A stretch of DNA of 64,000 nucleotides from Sipunculus nudus (GCA_026874595.1 CM049310.1:37273558-37337557), one strand, 5' to 3'. Positions 39,201 to 46,784 are shown, counted from the first letter of the stretch. Translations and numbers: made by a program. The notes: a model not told the origin generated them from the sequence alone.

Positions 39201-41217
39201 TGATCATACGCCAATTTCCTGACTCCAGCTTAAGACATGTAGGAAATATTTCGTCTAACTTGGGTGTTATCGCTGACCTAACCGCGTCTGTGTTTACAAC
39301 ATGTCACGCCTCACAGCTTATGGATCAAGTGCCAGGTGCTCCTGATTAATATTATATCATTAGCAGGGTTTCAATGCAGTTATTCCAGCATGAGCATCAA
39401 AAGAACAATAATTCACAGTTATGTCCATCACTAAGATAACTAAGCTACAGCTCTGTAAAAATTTCTCTGTACTCTCCATAGTCAAATGCCTTTAAATTAT
39501 GCTTGGAATTGTTAGTGAGGTTTAAATGAGCATTTTATTAGAACTGCATCAGGGATTTATGTCTGATCTGAAGGGTCTAATATCTGACCTATTCTGACTG
39601 GCAATCTCTTGTTGTGTCTATGTGGCTGTTCTGGCGTCTGGTTTGTCTTGCCGTCCTTCGTTCTGGGCTTAGGTTTAGCACCTGCTGCCAGGGGCATGTT
39701 CACTGGAGCGTCTTTCTGGTTAGGAACTCCTATATCGTCCATGCTGCAAGAGACAGTAAAAATCAATTAAATCCACAGCTTAATTAGTGTGTTTTATGAG
39801 CCCTTCAGTTTATGTCATCTTATGAATATGAAAAAAATGATGATGTCTGACATATCATATGTAACTAACAACCTTTAAAGTAAAGTTCTTCCTTTCGAAA
39901 ACGGGTTAAATTTCAGCTAACCAGTTACTATTTTATTAAATATTTGCAAAAGTTATGATTTTGAAAAGAGCAAACTTATCAATAATAGCTATATCACAGA
40001 TACAAAATAAATGGACCTATGATAGGTCAAGGGAAATGTGAGCTTTATTTAAAATGCGCTTTGAAAAATTAATTTTTCTTTTGTTTTCTTTTGGCTACCA
40101 TTTTTGTATTCTTGTAGAATTTACAGCCATTATGATACAGTATCTCACAAAACAATATTTATTGTTGACTGCACTCCAGGTACAATATATGATACTATAC
40201 CTATAAGGTATATCATAATTCAGATTAAAAAGCTATATTTTTCCTCGTTACAGAAAGGTAAATATACTCCCTCCCTGAAAATTTACTCCAAATTATAAAG
40301 AAAACTTCAATATTCATTTATCATTGCCACAAAAATTTCATAAAAAAATATAAAGCCTGGATTATAACACCTTAAACTCATTTCTGGCCAATAACATCCT
40401 TGAAGTTTTATCTTACTGACACATGTTTGACACTGGTTTCCATTTGATGGTCACATACAAATTACAATAAGCATATCAACACATGGACATCTGATGATGT
40501 TGATTAATAAAACATGACTTTGTACTCAGATGTATCAATGCAGAGATTATACTGTTAATTTTTATGAGCAAAAGACACAGACTGCCCTAGAGTCCCCTTT
40601 CAGAGGCGTGGTAGACTATAATAAGGTTGTCAAAAATGTTATATTTGTAACCAATCAAGAAATGTCATTAAGGCTATGTGTTACTTGAATTCAGCCTTAT
40701 CATCTTGGGTCAATTATGTGAAAAAGGGTGATCATAATTCATGTTTAAATTAAAATCACAGGAATGACCCGCTGAGGTCAAAGGTCACGGACCTGACATT
40801 GCTCTCTACATCACCACCATCTTCTGCAGCACTGTCTGTCTCTGATGGCATGGATGCTGTCTCATCAGAAGAATCTGTTCTCTGTAGAATATAATACACA
40901 GAAAATTAAAGATAATGTACATGAAAAATATGACACAAAAAGAAATAAATATAATATCATGTACATAAACAAACAATTTGGTCATTATGTCCCACGTATA
41001 CAACATTTATCATTAGGTAAAAAGACAAAACAATACCGGTATCTCTGCAGTGTACATAAAACAAGAATATTTATCATTATAATACATATTTTATATATAG
41101 ATGAGAATGTATCATCAAGTGCCAAAAGAAAATTCCTACCTGATTAAGTTCTTCATTTGTGTCTTTCTTTTTTTCTTCTTGTTTTGTCTTGGCTTGCTCC
41201 TTTGTCCCACCCTCCAT
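8074..41217 (-). CDS. PHF20: PHF20/PHF20L1-family chromatin reader, 18 coding exons, about 1,065 aa
   Basis: Coding exons in transcript order: 41217-41140, 40881-40793, 39742-39589, 38945-38722, 37634-37461, 36906-36750, 36314-36249, 19516-19335, 18828-18792, 18408-18301, 17938-17753, 13358-13206, 12584-12430, 11842-11743, 10982-10787, 10497-9657, 8768-8603, 8204-8074. Every junction uses GT-AG and every phase matches, which strongly supports the model. Domain order: acidic/basic N-terminus (1-107), Tudor/MBT-like 1 (109-182), Tudor 2 (183-240), basic Arg/Lys region, C2H2 finger (441-464), PHD finger (575-617), acidic Ser-rich region (688-967), helical C-terminus. Family knowledge: PHF20 is a nuclear subunit of the MOF (KAT8)/NSL histone acetyltransferase complex and binds methylated lysine. 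The length matches vertebrate PHF20 (about 1,012 aa). Whether it is closer to PHF20 or PHF20L1 cannot be told, and invertebrates may have a single ancestor of both. The promoter and 5' UTR were not located; the start is the ATG at 41,217 but the frame stays open upstream. Confidence 0.93.
8603..8768 (-). CDS. PHF20: PHF20-like exon 17 (residues 968-1022)
   Basis: An alternating Glu-Val acidic run, then a predicted helix (T-M-S-H-D-L-I-E-T-R-L-D-S-I-E-E-Q) suited to a coiled coil. Acceptor TTTCAG|AAG in phase 0; donor CACAG|GTTTGT in phase 1. Confidence 0.85.
9657..10497 (-). CDS. PHF20: PHF20-like exon 16: long disordered exon (residues 688-967)
   Basis: An 841-nt exon. It starts with D-W-D-K-E-M-E-R-R-K-Q-E-E-Q, a charged helix, then becomes Ser/Glu/Asp/Lys-rich with degenerate internal repeats (S-D-T-K-L/S-P-V-A type), probably disordered. 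The open plus-strand frame over 9,736-10,260 is the mirror of this exon. Confidence 0.9.
10787..10982 (-). CDS. PHF20: PHF20-like exon 15 (residues 623-686)
   Basis: Contains W-N-Q-D-W-W-K-E-G-T-L and a helical stretch (A-D-M-L-N-V-T-T-V-L-K-G-L) of the conserved region after the PHD finger. Acceptor TTTGTAG|GT; donor CAAA|GTAAGG in phase 2. Confidence 0.88.
11743..11842 (-). CDS. PHF20: PHF20-like exon 14: second half of PHD finger
   Basis: Residues 589-621. Supplies C589, C592, H597, C600, C614 and C617, completing a C4HC3 PHD finger; C-Q-C-W-Q-H matches PHF20 closely. In the family this finger contacts the histone H3 tail. Confidence 0.95.
12246..12265 (+). repeat. 20-nt G homopolymer
   Basis: Uninterrupted G run in the intron between PHF20-like exons 13 and 14. 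The flanks contain two to three loose repeats of a phrase like 'atggctgagaggttgc ... gtaaaatcc' over about 12,090-12,400. Confidence 0.9.
12430..12584 (-). CDS. PHF20: PHF20-like exon 13: first half of PHD finger
   Basis: Residues 538-588. A Glu-rich stretch, then V-N-C-I-C-Q-I-N-E-E-N-G-L-M-I, giving the first two zinc ligands (C575, C577). Donor ATTCTG|GTAGGA in phase 0 splits the PHD finger between two exons. Confidence 0.92.
12600..13135. repeat. (GAT)n-type trinucleotide-rich tract
   Basis: About 530 bp made largely of GAT/ATG/AAT units with substitutions (many 'gatgatgatga' blocks), filling most of the intron between exons 12 and 13. Old, interrupted trinucleotide repeat. Confidence 0.85.
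13206..13358 (-). CDS. PHF20: PHF20-like exon 12 (residues 487-536)
   Basis: Ser-rich linker with a K-K-K cluster, between TTTCCAG|GT and ATGG|GTAAAG (phases 1 and 1). No domain recognised. Confidence 0.82.
13384..15160. other. Intron 11-12, no gene recognised
   Basis: AT-rich intronic sequence. Near 13,740-13,800 a phrase 'gtgaaacctgttcttgcagatacctctccc' resembles the end of a decayed pogo-type element, without a partner end. Confidence 0.4.
15162..15196. repeat. (TA)n microsatellite
   Basis: About 17 TA units within the intron between exons 11 and 12. Confidence 0.9.
15366..15770 (+). repeat. Dispersed repeat family B, copy 1
   Basis: About 400 bp, matching 61,492-61,858 through most of its length: both start 'aagcaaatt.gtggaatttatgtcc', carry 'cccctgaagatgtctccacatgtcat', and end in a GC hairpin, GTCCCC-GTTCCGC..GCGGGGGAC. 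No ORF. The phrase 'ttccattttaatgaaac'-type 3' body and the hairpin end suggest a non-autonomous element. Confidence 0.8.
15771..17752. other. Intron 11-12 continued, no gene recognised
   Basis: AT-rich. A pair of related phrases near 15,990-16,210 ('tccagacatgtttgctaatgtctg', 'ctagaaatgtttgcctatgtctg') shows a local degenerate duplication. Nothing coding was supported. Confidence 0.4.
17753..17938 (-). CDS. PHF20: PHF20-like exon 11: C2H2 zinc finger
   Basis: Residues 425-485. One finger with C441-x4-C446-x12-H459-x4-H464, then a basic stretch K-K-R-K-K that looks like a nuclear localisation signal. PHF20 has a single C2H2 finger in the same position. The donor TTT|GTGAGT was preferred over reading further into the intron. 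Confidence 0.93.
18205..18300 (-). repeat. tRNA-derived sequence (SINE or tRNA relic) abutting exon 10
   Basis: Read on the minus strand it starts at the splice donor (GTAGAGAGAGTGGTTAAAGC), has an A-box-like GAGTGGTTAAAGC, a B-box-like GGTTTGAATCCC, then CCACCAGAAC followed by TTTTT, a Pol III stop. The middle resembles a tRNA-Ser body. The acceptor stem is not preserved, so it is more likely a relic or SINE head than a working tRNA. Confidence 0.55.
18301..18408 (-). CDS. PHF20: PHF20-like exon 10 (residues 389-423)
   Basis: Pro/Ser-rich, ending in a short helix-like stretch (S-Q-E-L-M-D-K-L-D-K). The donor is AAAG|GTAGAGAG, and these intronic bases appear to be the start of a tRNA-derived sequence. 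Phases 1 and 1. Confidence 0.85.
18792..18828 (-). CDS. PHF20: PHF20-like exon 9 (residues 376-387)
   Basis: A 37-nt acidic microexon (D-E-K-A-E-E-P-E-A-V-K-P) with good splice sites (GTTACAG| and |GTATAAG). It is needed to convert phase 0 to phase 1 between exons 8 and 10. Confidence 0.8.
19335..19516 (-). CDS. PHF20: PHF20-like exon 8 (residues 316-375)
   Basis: Ser/Lys-rich, then Pro/Glu-rich. Contains K-L-V-I-G-G-V-F-Q-A-K-K-L. Acceptor TTGTGCAG|CT; donor CCAGAG|GTTGGT in phase 0. Confidence 0.85.
19517..20600. other. Intron 7 (exon 8 side), no gene recognised
   Basis: AT-rich. Two related stretches (about 19,880-19,990 and 19,990-20,090) repeat 'gaaaaacattaattattttatccat', a local duplication. 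A 30-bp end fragment of the AGCTCAGCTGA family ('gggacccatgggtcacggcgctcagctga') lies at 20,557-20,586. Confidence 0.45.
20604..21875. mobile_element. 1.25-kb TIR element flanked by ATGCAAAATA
   Basis: Left end CTGTGGTTGCCTTTAT at 20,614; right end at 21,864 is its inverted partner (AAGACAACCACAG). Inside both ends are further inverted phrases containing 'cgcggtttt' and 'cgcgaatttgaaacca'. The 10-bp ATGCAAAATA occurs directly outside both ends (20,604-20,613 and 21,866-21,875), as expected for a target duplication. The interior is more CpG- and GC-rich than the intron. No transposase was recognised, so it is probably non-autonomous. Confidence 0.7.
22221..24142 (-). mobile_element. AGCTCAGCTGA-family repeat, copy 1
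   Basis: The left border CAAGGGACCTATGGGTCACTG..CTCAGCTGA and right border GACTATAGCTCAGATGACTTATAGTCAGCTGAGCTA (quoted in parts) are the two ends of a family seen several times here. Before the right border is a run of about ten CGGA/GGAC units (24,037-24,090). The interior is AT-rich, with no ORF resembling a transposase. The two borders could belong to separate nested copies. Confidence 0.6.
23218..23231 (+). repeat. 14-nt G homopolymer
   Basis: Uninterrupted G run in intron 7. Confidence 0.9.
24757..24780 (+). repeat. G homopolymer, one interruption
   Basis: Sixteen G, one A, seven G. Confidence 0.9.
24890..25453 (-). mobile_element. AGCTCAGCTGA-family repeat, copy 2 (short)
   Basis: It shares with 23,400-24,142 and 35,330-36,045 the phrases 'gtgccat..ccaaagttgg.caaaatttaagg', 'gtggttttgatatt.ggcag', 'ttttggggacatctaa' and the end 'gactatagctcagatgacttatag'. 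The CGGA run is reduced here to GGACGGCCGGCCC. Same orientation as the other intron copies. Confidence 0.75.
25454..26730. other. Intron 7, no gene recognised
   Basis: AT-rich intron with a short TA run near 25,713-25,730. The ORF at 25,656-25,964 shows no family resemblance. Confidence 0.4.
26738..27053. mobile_element. MITE-like inverted repeat, ends AAGCTGTGTTTC
   Basis: The left end AAGCTGTGTTTCCATCTGCA at 26,738 and the right end ending GAAACACAGCTT at 27,053 are inverted copies, extended inwards by matching runs of 'catatatgtgcatatatg'. 316 bp, no coding capacity. No clear target duplication was seen. Confidence 0.6.
27076..27147 (-). other. Possible cassette exon in PHF20-like intron 7
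   Basis: 72 nt between a good acceptor (a pyrimidine-rich stretch ending CTATCAG|AG) and donor ACAG|GTAACG. Phase 1 at both ends, as required between exons 7 and 8, and open throughout (would add 24 residues, including R-R-S-C-M-V-R-R-L). No homology was recognised. It could be a chance match beside a MITE. Confidence 0.25.
28725..29059. mobile_element. MITE copy 2, TIR GGTATGGTTCTCAGGCAC
   Basis: Starts GGCC at 28,725 and ends GGCC at 29,059, with inner TIRs GGTATGGTTCTCAGGCAC and its exact complement GTGCCTGAGAACCATACC. TAA lies directly on both sides (28,722-28,724 and 29,060-29,062). Same family as 4,042-4,357. Confidence 0.85.
29063..32600. other. Intron 7, no gene recognised
   Basis: AT-rich. 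A small (AAGTTTA)-like tract lies at 30,232-30,285 ('tttaaagtttaaagtttaaag'). None of the small ORFs looks like a known protein. Confidence 0.45.
32614..33216. mobile_element. Pogo/Tc1-mariner-type MITE, TIR CAGTGGTCCCTG
   Basis: TIR CAGTGGTCCCTG at 32,614 and CAGGGACCACTG ending at 33,216, each flanked by TA (32,612-32,613 and 33,217-33,218), the standard duplication of this superfamily. Internal phrases 'gaccacc..ctg.tactgacc' repeat in both orientations. 603 bp, no transposase. Confidence 0.82.
33217..34640. other. Intron 7, no gene recognised
   Basis: AT-rich. A 30-bp end fragment of the AGCTCAGCTGA family (gggacccatgggtcacggcgctcagctg) is at 33,440-33,469. It could be the far border of the copies at 34,650-36,045. 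Confidence 0.45.
34650..36045 (-). mobile_element. AGCTCAGCTGA-family repeat, copies 3 and 4 in tandem
   Basis: Two successive related blocks: about 34,650-35,260, lacking the terminal end, and about 35,320-36,045, complete to GACTATAGCTCAGATGACTT and CAGCTGAGCTAA. The second is very close to the copy at 23,400-24,142 (for example 'aacagatgagtggttttgatattaggcag', partly quoted). The terminal CGGA tract is short here. Confidence 0.78.
36249..36314 (-). CDS. PHF20: PHF20-like exon 7 (residues 294-314)
   Basis: A short Lys/Ser-rich exon flanked by TTTCCAG| and |GTAAGG. Phases 1 and 1 fit both neighbours. It precedes the 16.7-kb intron. Confidence 0.82.
36750..36906 (-). CDS. PHF20: PHF20-like exon 6: basic region
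   Basis: Residues 241-292. Arg/Lys/Ser-rich, with G-G-K-R-R-R-S-R-E at 254-262, in the place of the AT-hook/nuclear-localisation region of vertebrate PHF20; no clean G-R-P AT-hook core is visible. Acceptor ATTACAG|TAT; donor GAGG|GTAAAG in phase 1. Confidence 0.88.
37020..37285 (-). repeat. Possible tRNA-derived SINE
   Basis: On the minus strand it opens with an A-box-like GCTCTAGGGGTAGAGCAC and runs into 'ttaaaactgagcgactc'. A clear B box was not seen. It lies in the intron between exons 5 and 6. Confidence 0.3.
37461..37634 (-). CDS. PHF20: PHF20-like exon 5: Tudor domain 2
   Basis: Residues 183-240. Contains A-R-W-T-D-C-R-L-Y-P-A-K and V-L-F-Y-D-G-F, matching the methyl-lysine-binding Tudor 2 of PHF20. 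Aromatics that should form the cage are present (W194, Y200, F217, Y218). Both splice junctions are in phase 0. Confidence 0.95.
37889..38422 (-). mobile_element. AGCTCAGCTGA-family relative, copy 5
   Basis: Left border 'gggaccaaagagttcctacgcgcagctgac', right border GACTTTCAGTCAGCTGAGCTAA preceded by 'ggacggctgtgcagctggatggccggacagac'. 534 bp in the intron between exons 4 and 5. The body differs from the other copies, so it is a separate subfamily. Confidence 0.65.
38722..38945 (-). CDS. PHF20: PHF20-like exon 4: Tudor/MBT-like domain 1
   Basis: Residues 109-182. Contains W-E-A-G-A-K-L-E-A-K, W-Y-P-A-K-I and F-E-G-W-N-Q-R-Y-D-E-W, the signature of the first Tudor/MBT-like repeat of PHF20. 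Acceptor CTCACAAG|GT; donor GCG|GTATGT in phase 0. In the family this domain packs beside Tudor 2. Confidence 0.95.
39589..39743 (-). CDS. PHF20: PHF20-like exon 3 (residues 57-107)
   Basis: Pro/Lys-rich linker before the first Tudor domain. Acceptor CTTGCAG|C; donor ATAG|GTCAGA in phase 1. It starts C-ATG, so it also offers an alternative internal start at 39,742. The end (R-L-P-V-R-I-G) runs into the first Tudor as the matching region does in vertebrate PHF20. Confidence 0.85.
40793..40881 (-). CDS. PHF20: PHF20-like exon 2 (residues 27-56)
   Basis: Acidic Ser-rich exon between TTCTACAG| and CAG|GTCCGT. It ends in phase 2, and its last two bases join the first base of exon 3 to give Ser56 followed by Met57, so the ATG in exon 3 need not be the start codon. 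Confidence 0.75.
41140..41217 (-). CDS. PHF20: PHF20-like exon 1 (residues 1-26)
   Basis: Lys/Glu-rich start (begins M-E-G-G-T-K) ending at CAG|GTAGGA in phase 0. Exon 2 continues the frame. An acceptor-like AG just upstream (near 41,241) and the open frame mean that the true start could lie further 5'. Confidence 0.7.
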
Positions 41218-41951
41218 CACCCCTGCACCTCCTGTCCTTATAACAAAAATATTGTGTGTGTGACAATCCAAAACTGCAGACATAATACACAGGCAGCAAT
41301 AGCAAATTAACATTTTTTTCTTAGTGAGGGGCTGAGGGCAACTTGGGCAGTTCAGGTAATCAGTTTTCATTGTGTTCCAATGCTTGTACCCAAAATAACA
41401 GTGTTTAATGGGACCAACTTTATATTCTGGTTCAGCTCCACATGGCGCAAAATAAATGCCTGACCTCCAGAAAAGGCAGGTAGTTTTCTTAGGGGTCCCG
41501 TAAATGTCATCCAGGCACCAGATCCCTTTTCTGGCCTTTCCTTTTTTACCATTCATGTTACTCTGACCAAAAGACAAGTGACCGTTTCCTGCCAAAGGTC
41601 TGTTTACAGTTGCTTCATTACCCGTGTGACACCAAATTGAAAATACGCCTCCCGTTAGATTGCTTGCTCCGTAAATAGAATATTTCCATATATGGAAATA
41701 ACACTGGTAATCTTTGATGATGAAAAGTTGTTTGCATTCAGTGTCATAGATTGGTAGCACATTCCCACTCCTCTGGGCCAACTGTTTTGTTTTCTGCCTG
41801 AGGGAAGTAGATTAACAACTTGGAACAAACAACCAGGTGATATTCTGTGGGGTCCAGCAAATATTTTTGGGTGCTGGACGGCCTGGACCCCAATCCAGGT
41901 GGATAAAAAAATTTGTGCCCTGGCTCCAACTACTGAATACCAAGTTAACAA
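41218..41951 (-). other. Unexplained long open frame upstream of exon 1
   Basis: The frame of PHF20-like exon 1 stays open to 41,781 (234 codons in all), Cys/Trp-rich (for example G-I-W-C-L-D-D-I-Y-G), and a second frame stays open over 41,655-41,951. I do not recognise either. It may be chance, a 5' extension, or a decayed repeat ORF. Confidence 0.3.
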
Positions 41952-42638
41952 GAGATATAACCTCCTCTACCCTGCCCAGGTGGGGAAATCAGGATCCCAG
42001 GGCATCTCTTTGATCTTATACAAGAACTTTCAGCGAGTACAAATCTTCCAAAATAAAATGTTACTGTAAAAAGAATCATCACTCCTTATTTTTCAACAAT
42101 CAATTCTTTTAATTAATTGAGCATTAAGTTTAAAGTTGGTGTTTGTGCTCTTAGCTTAATCCCATAAATTTATTTAAGTGTTGCCTAGAAAAATCACTTA
42201 ATTTGTATGTGTTGCTTACATGCATTGGTACAATTTTAAATTAGCTGTAGTATCAGAAAATAGGGTTATATGATACTGGGCACTTATTCTATAATCGCTC
42301 CACTATATCTTTGTTTTATTATTAAAAAACAGCTGAAAAAGAGCTTTATTGTCAGGAGGAATGTCTGTTGTCTTGGTCACGAGTAGACATTCCTTACACA
42401 AGTTACATCCATACAACGTCACGGACTAGTGGACCAGTAATGTATCTGCAGGGGTCCGCTCAAACGGAGTTTAATGACCAGAAATAAGTCTTTTCTGGTG
42501 CACATAATGCACAAAAAAAGGTCAAATATAGCTTTGATAAATATCATAAAACACACTACTTGAGTGTGTGCTTCGCAACTCCCTTGAATCTTCCATCATT
42601 GAACACATAAACAGAGGACCCGTGTAAGGGGAGTTAGC

Positions 42639-43389
42639 ACTATAAGCAGGGTTGGGGCCAGGTTCTTGTACCTGTACCTAAGTACACATTTCAGAGTACC
42701 TGTACCTGCCAGTCATGAGTAGGAAGTACCTTGTACCTGTACCTGGAACTAAAGTACCTGTGCCTGGTACAAGGTACTCCAGGTACATTTTCATGTTTTC
42801 ATTTTTTTTCTTTAGTTTTTTTCTCTTTAGTATTAAATAACCTGTAGTGTAAAATAATCAGCATGCCATCAGTGTGATAAACTGCTCATGAATTGAATTG
42901 TTATCACACATCAAGAATGGTCACATGTGTGAAACCAGCTGTAACCACTTATTGAGCAAATCATTAGATTATACTGTACTAGGTGCACTTAATGAACATT
43001 TAGTACACAAATATCATGTTTGTGAATGTATGGTGTCATACTCTACTTGGTGCACTTAATGGACTTTTAATACTCTTGCATATCAAGTTTGTGAACATAT
43101 GGTGCCATACAGTTAATAAGTTCCATTTAAATATACTTTAGGAAATGACTTCAGTATTACTTGATAGAAAAAAGGCATGTTAACTTGCATATACATGAAT
43201 TTATGCCGTAAAAACATCTTTGAAGTAATCCTCAAATAACTGTACCTGTACCTAGGTACTTTCTAAAGTACCTGTACCTGTACCTAGGTACTCTGTGAAA
43301 ATCAAGTACCTATACCTGTACCTGGCCAGTTCACAAGTACCTGTACCTAGGTACTTTCACTTGTACCTGGCCCCAACCCTGACTATAAG
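42639..43389. mobile_element. hAT-type MITE with 8-bp target duplication
   Basis: Perfect 17-bp TIRs: CAGGGTTGGGGCCAGGT at 42,647 and its exact complement ending at 43,381. The 8-bp ACTATAAG flanks both sides (42,639-42,646 and 43,382-43,389). An 8-bp duplication and CAGGG ends are diagnostic of hAT elements. The subterminal regions are filled with GTACCTGTACCTAGGTAC-like units in both orientations; the 735-bp interior has no transposase. Confidence 0.92.
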
Positions 43390-44150
43390 TGACAAGATAA
43401 TATGCTAGACATGCCTGGTATTCTAGGTAATTATCATAAATACAGCATTAAATGAAGATGTCATTTAGCCACCAAAATGTCATTAACCATTTGGTCTTTC
43501 CATCGCAGTAAATTATCCAGTCTGAACAGTTAAGAATTTTTGGGTTTTTCCTTTCATTATGCGCGACCCTGTTTGGGTCTAAGGTACAGGACAAGAATGT
43601 CTCAAGTTTTCTCAAATGATCTTCTAGGGCTGTTGCACAGTGCAGCGTAGGGAGAAAGCACATCAGCTACTGTCAGCTAGGGCTAAAACTTTAAAAATTC
43701 TACAGGCAAATGGAGTTTGGAATACGGCTTCTTGAACTATACTTTGACTACACCAAGCCAATGTTTACATTTGTGAATAATGCCATTACTGGCATTAGTG
43801 GGGTCTCACCCAGTCAAACGCTTGTCGCATTCAGGTCACAAACATTGAGAAGAGACAGGTTATCAACTGGTTACCATCATGACCTACTGGCAGTTTTATT
43901 ATTTACCGAATGTATGATAAATAATCTTTCATAAACTCACCAAAAAATTATCAATACCGAGGCTGGCAGACAAAAATTTGTGAATCTTGAAAGCGACTCT
44001 TGTGACACTCACAACACAAAATTCAAGCGGAAGTTAGATTTCGTGTACAGGAGGTATTACCGCAAAGACCCGTACATGAAACTTTCTAATCTAGTGTAGT
44101 CTGTAGACGTCAGATGGCACTCTATTACAGTGAAGCCATTCACATGCTAT
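43390..44150. other. No gene recognised
   Basis: AT-rich intergenic DNA, not far upstream of the PHF20-like gene, so a promoter could lie here, but none was identified. Confidence 0.35.
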
Positions 44151-44162
44151 AGACTGTTTAGT

Positions 44163-44300
44163 GTGGGGGCATATGTCATCGAATAATTTTTCCCTGTAAA
44201 AAGTGGACACCCTACATTTTTGTGATCCTTAGACCTTAAACTTTACAAAAAAATATGGTGCCAATTTTTCTACAGTGGTTTTGTCATTTTTTCCGGTCAA
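44163..44300 (+). repeat. Arm 1 of an inverted repeat pair (partner near 48.1 kb)
   Basis: The sequence 'tagtgtgggggcatatgt ... gacacccta.atttttgt ... tggtgccaattttt' matches the reverse complement of 48,020-48,172 in order, with substitutions and small gaps. Confidence 0.65.
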
Positions 44301-45156
44301 ATTTGATTTTAGAGCAAAAATTGAGGACCATTATATATAAATATTTCATACAGAGAGATATTTAGCAACAAAACACCCCAAAATGGTTAGAAAGATATAT
44401 TACATCACAATAACTTAGACTAGACACTCAAAGACTGCGTTAAGACGTTTATTACAATATTAGAGATACCCGTGGAGCGCAAACCACCGCCAACACATGG
44501 ATCCGCACCAAGATCCATCAGACTAATCATGAAAATTAATCAGCTGTTGTTTGTCCACCAGTATAATGTTCTACAAAATTTCATTGATTTCATTAAAAAA
44601 AATCATATAGAGACAACAAGGTATCCTTGGGTAGTTTGTGCAATGTACATATGGCGGACCACTTGCTGATTTCAGGCAACCTGTATCGTATACAGTATGG
44701 CTCCATTTTCCTTGGTTTTAACCAGTGACTATAAATATTTGCTTCATTTATACATAACATATGAAAATGGCCCTGTTATTCTTCCATTTGATATGATTTT
44801 GTTATTGCGTCATCCTATTGTTCGATTATTACATCACTTACATCAGTATCAGCTCGCTGATAGTGAAGGTATAGAAACTCGCCTCTAACGGTTAGTTCAT
44901 CCATATATTTAAAGGTTCCTAAGGAATTCTAGGGAGTATTTTTATGTTTTGGTCATAATCCAAAAAATTATTTGTAAAATTTTAAGGCGGATGACTAATT
45001 TTTTTACATATTTTGTGAAGAATAAACAACAGAAAAAAGGACAACTTTGACTGGATTTAGTGCCAGATCCTCACTAACCCAACCCAACCCAAAGTTTTAG
45101 GAAATTCTACCTAGTCCACCATTCACAGTGAAATGGAGTACATATTAAGAAGCAAA

Positions 45157-45157
<1 letters not shown>

Positions 45158-45187
<30 letters not shown>
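45158..45187. repeat. (TAA)n microsatellite
   Basis: Ten TAA/AAT units. Confidence 0.95.
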
Positions 45188-45189
<2 letters not shown>

Positions 45190-45551
45190 TTGTTCATATA
45201 ACCTCAGCTCTGTGCGGGCAATAGCATATCATTTGGGAGCAATTATACCTTCTGTGGAGTAGCTATTTTCATCAGTTATTTACAGACATTTATTTACAGA
45301 CATTTACAATAGATTGAGACATGTAAAGGATAGATAATCAACATTGAATGAAATGCATGTTTTGCTGCAGAATTCATTAAGGAGAGTGTTTTGAAAAACA
45401 AAACAAAGGGACCTTAAAAATTTAGAATTTTAGAAAAGTCCTGTTGAAGGAAACAAACTTGAAGTAAATATCAAATAATAACAAAAAAGTGTCATCACTA
45501 GTCATAATATTATCGAACGTGTTTACAGTTGTCCTTCTACCCCATCTTTAA

Positions 45552-45564
45552 CCCCCCCCCCCCC
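45552..45564 (+). repeat. 13-nt C homopolymer
   Basis: Uninterrupted C run. Confidence 0.9.
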
Positions 45565-46637
45565 AATGGTCTATCTTTTAATCTATTTTGTTTGGTGGGC
45601 CAATTTCTTTTATAAATTTATGGGAATATGAAACCGAGGCATTCAGGTTATACCAGTACAATAACAAAAACGAACAAATCTTAACAGAAACTATGGTAAA
45701 ACCAATGATAAAGTTTAAATATAACAATGGTAAAGTTAAATGCTGGTTATTGTTGAATTCTTGTCGCTTTTTCATTATCCTTAAATGACTTGGGATGGCA
45801 CAGTGGCTACAAAGGCTGTCCCATCCGTCGGAGCAAGATCACTGGTACAACATTTATTTTTTTATGAAAATAGTAATCTGTAGACAATGAGTAGCACCCA
45901 GCTTGTACTATCTATAAGTAATGCGAATTATGAAATAAAGAATAAAGAAAAGTCTATTCTTATATTTTATGAAATCTGACTGCTTATGTCATTAAATGCA
46001 GGGTATGTCGGATGCAGCAGCGGAATGTACATCTTTGATTGAAGCCCGTGTTTTTTTTTATCATTTTATACCAAATAACTCCAGACAAAAACTAAAGCAT
46101 TTTATACCTGTTTAACTAATGCTCGTTTTCCATTAATCGTGACCAAGAACAATTTTGATTTATTGCACAAGCTAACAAAATGACACGTGCCTTATACAAT
46201 ACACAAATGCCTTGAATGTAATTAAAGGTTTTTGCATTTCTTTTTGGTTATTGTAATCTTAATAAAGGCCATAAAACAATAAAAAAATTGTTTGGGTTAT
46301 AATATGGGGACCGGTATAGAGGAAGTCAACATTAAGGTTGTTTTAACAGCACATACAAATTCCCTTTTAAGTACATTGAACTTTTCTGAAACGGCACATG
46401 TTCAAGTAATTTTCAAGGAATCAAGTCTCAAAGAATCTGAGCTTAGTTCGTGTTTCTTACTGCTGGTCCAACTTACTGCTTAATGATTTCACCTAAATAA
46501 TAAAGTAGAAATAATTAAATCATTATTTGTACGTTCATTTGGCAAATGTTAAAATTAAATATTAAAACGTGTCTTGTAAAACAATATTTTATTTTAAATG
46601 ATTTTGCAAGCAAATACAATTGTGTATGAATGCATCA

Positions 46638-46669
46638 CATCTCTCTCTCTTTCTGTCTCTCTCCTTCTC

Positions 46670-46727
<58 letters not shown>

Positions 46728-46749
46728 AATATATATATATATATGTATG

Positions 46750-46784
<35 letters not shown>
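46638..46784. repeat. (CT)n(TA)n(GT)n compound microsatellite
   Basis: CT-rich tract, then interrupted TA units, then about 12 GT units. The overlapping Ser-Leu and Tyr-Ile ORFs are artefacts of the repeat. Confidence 0.95.
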
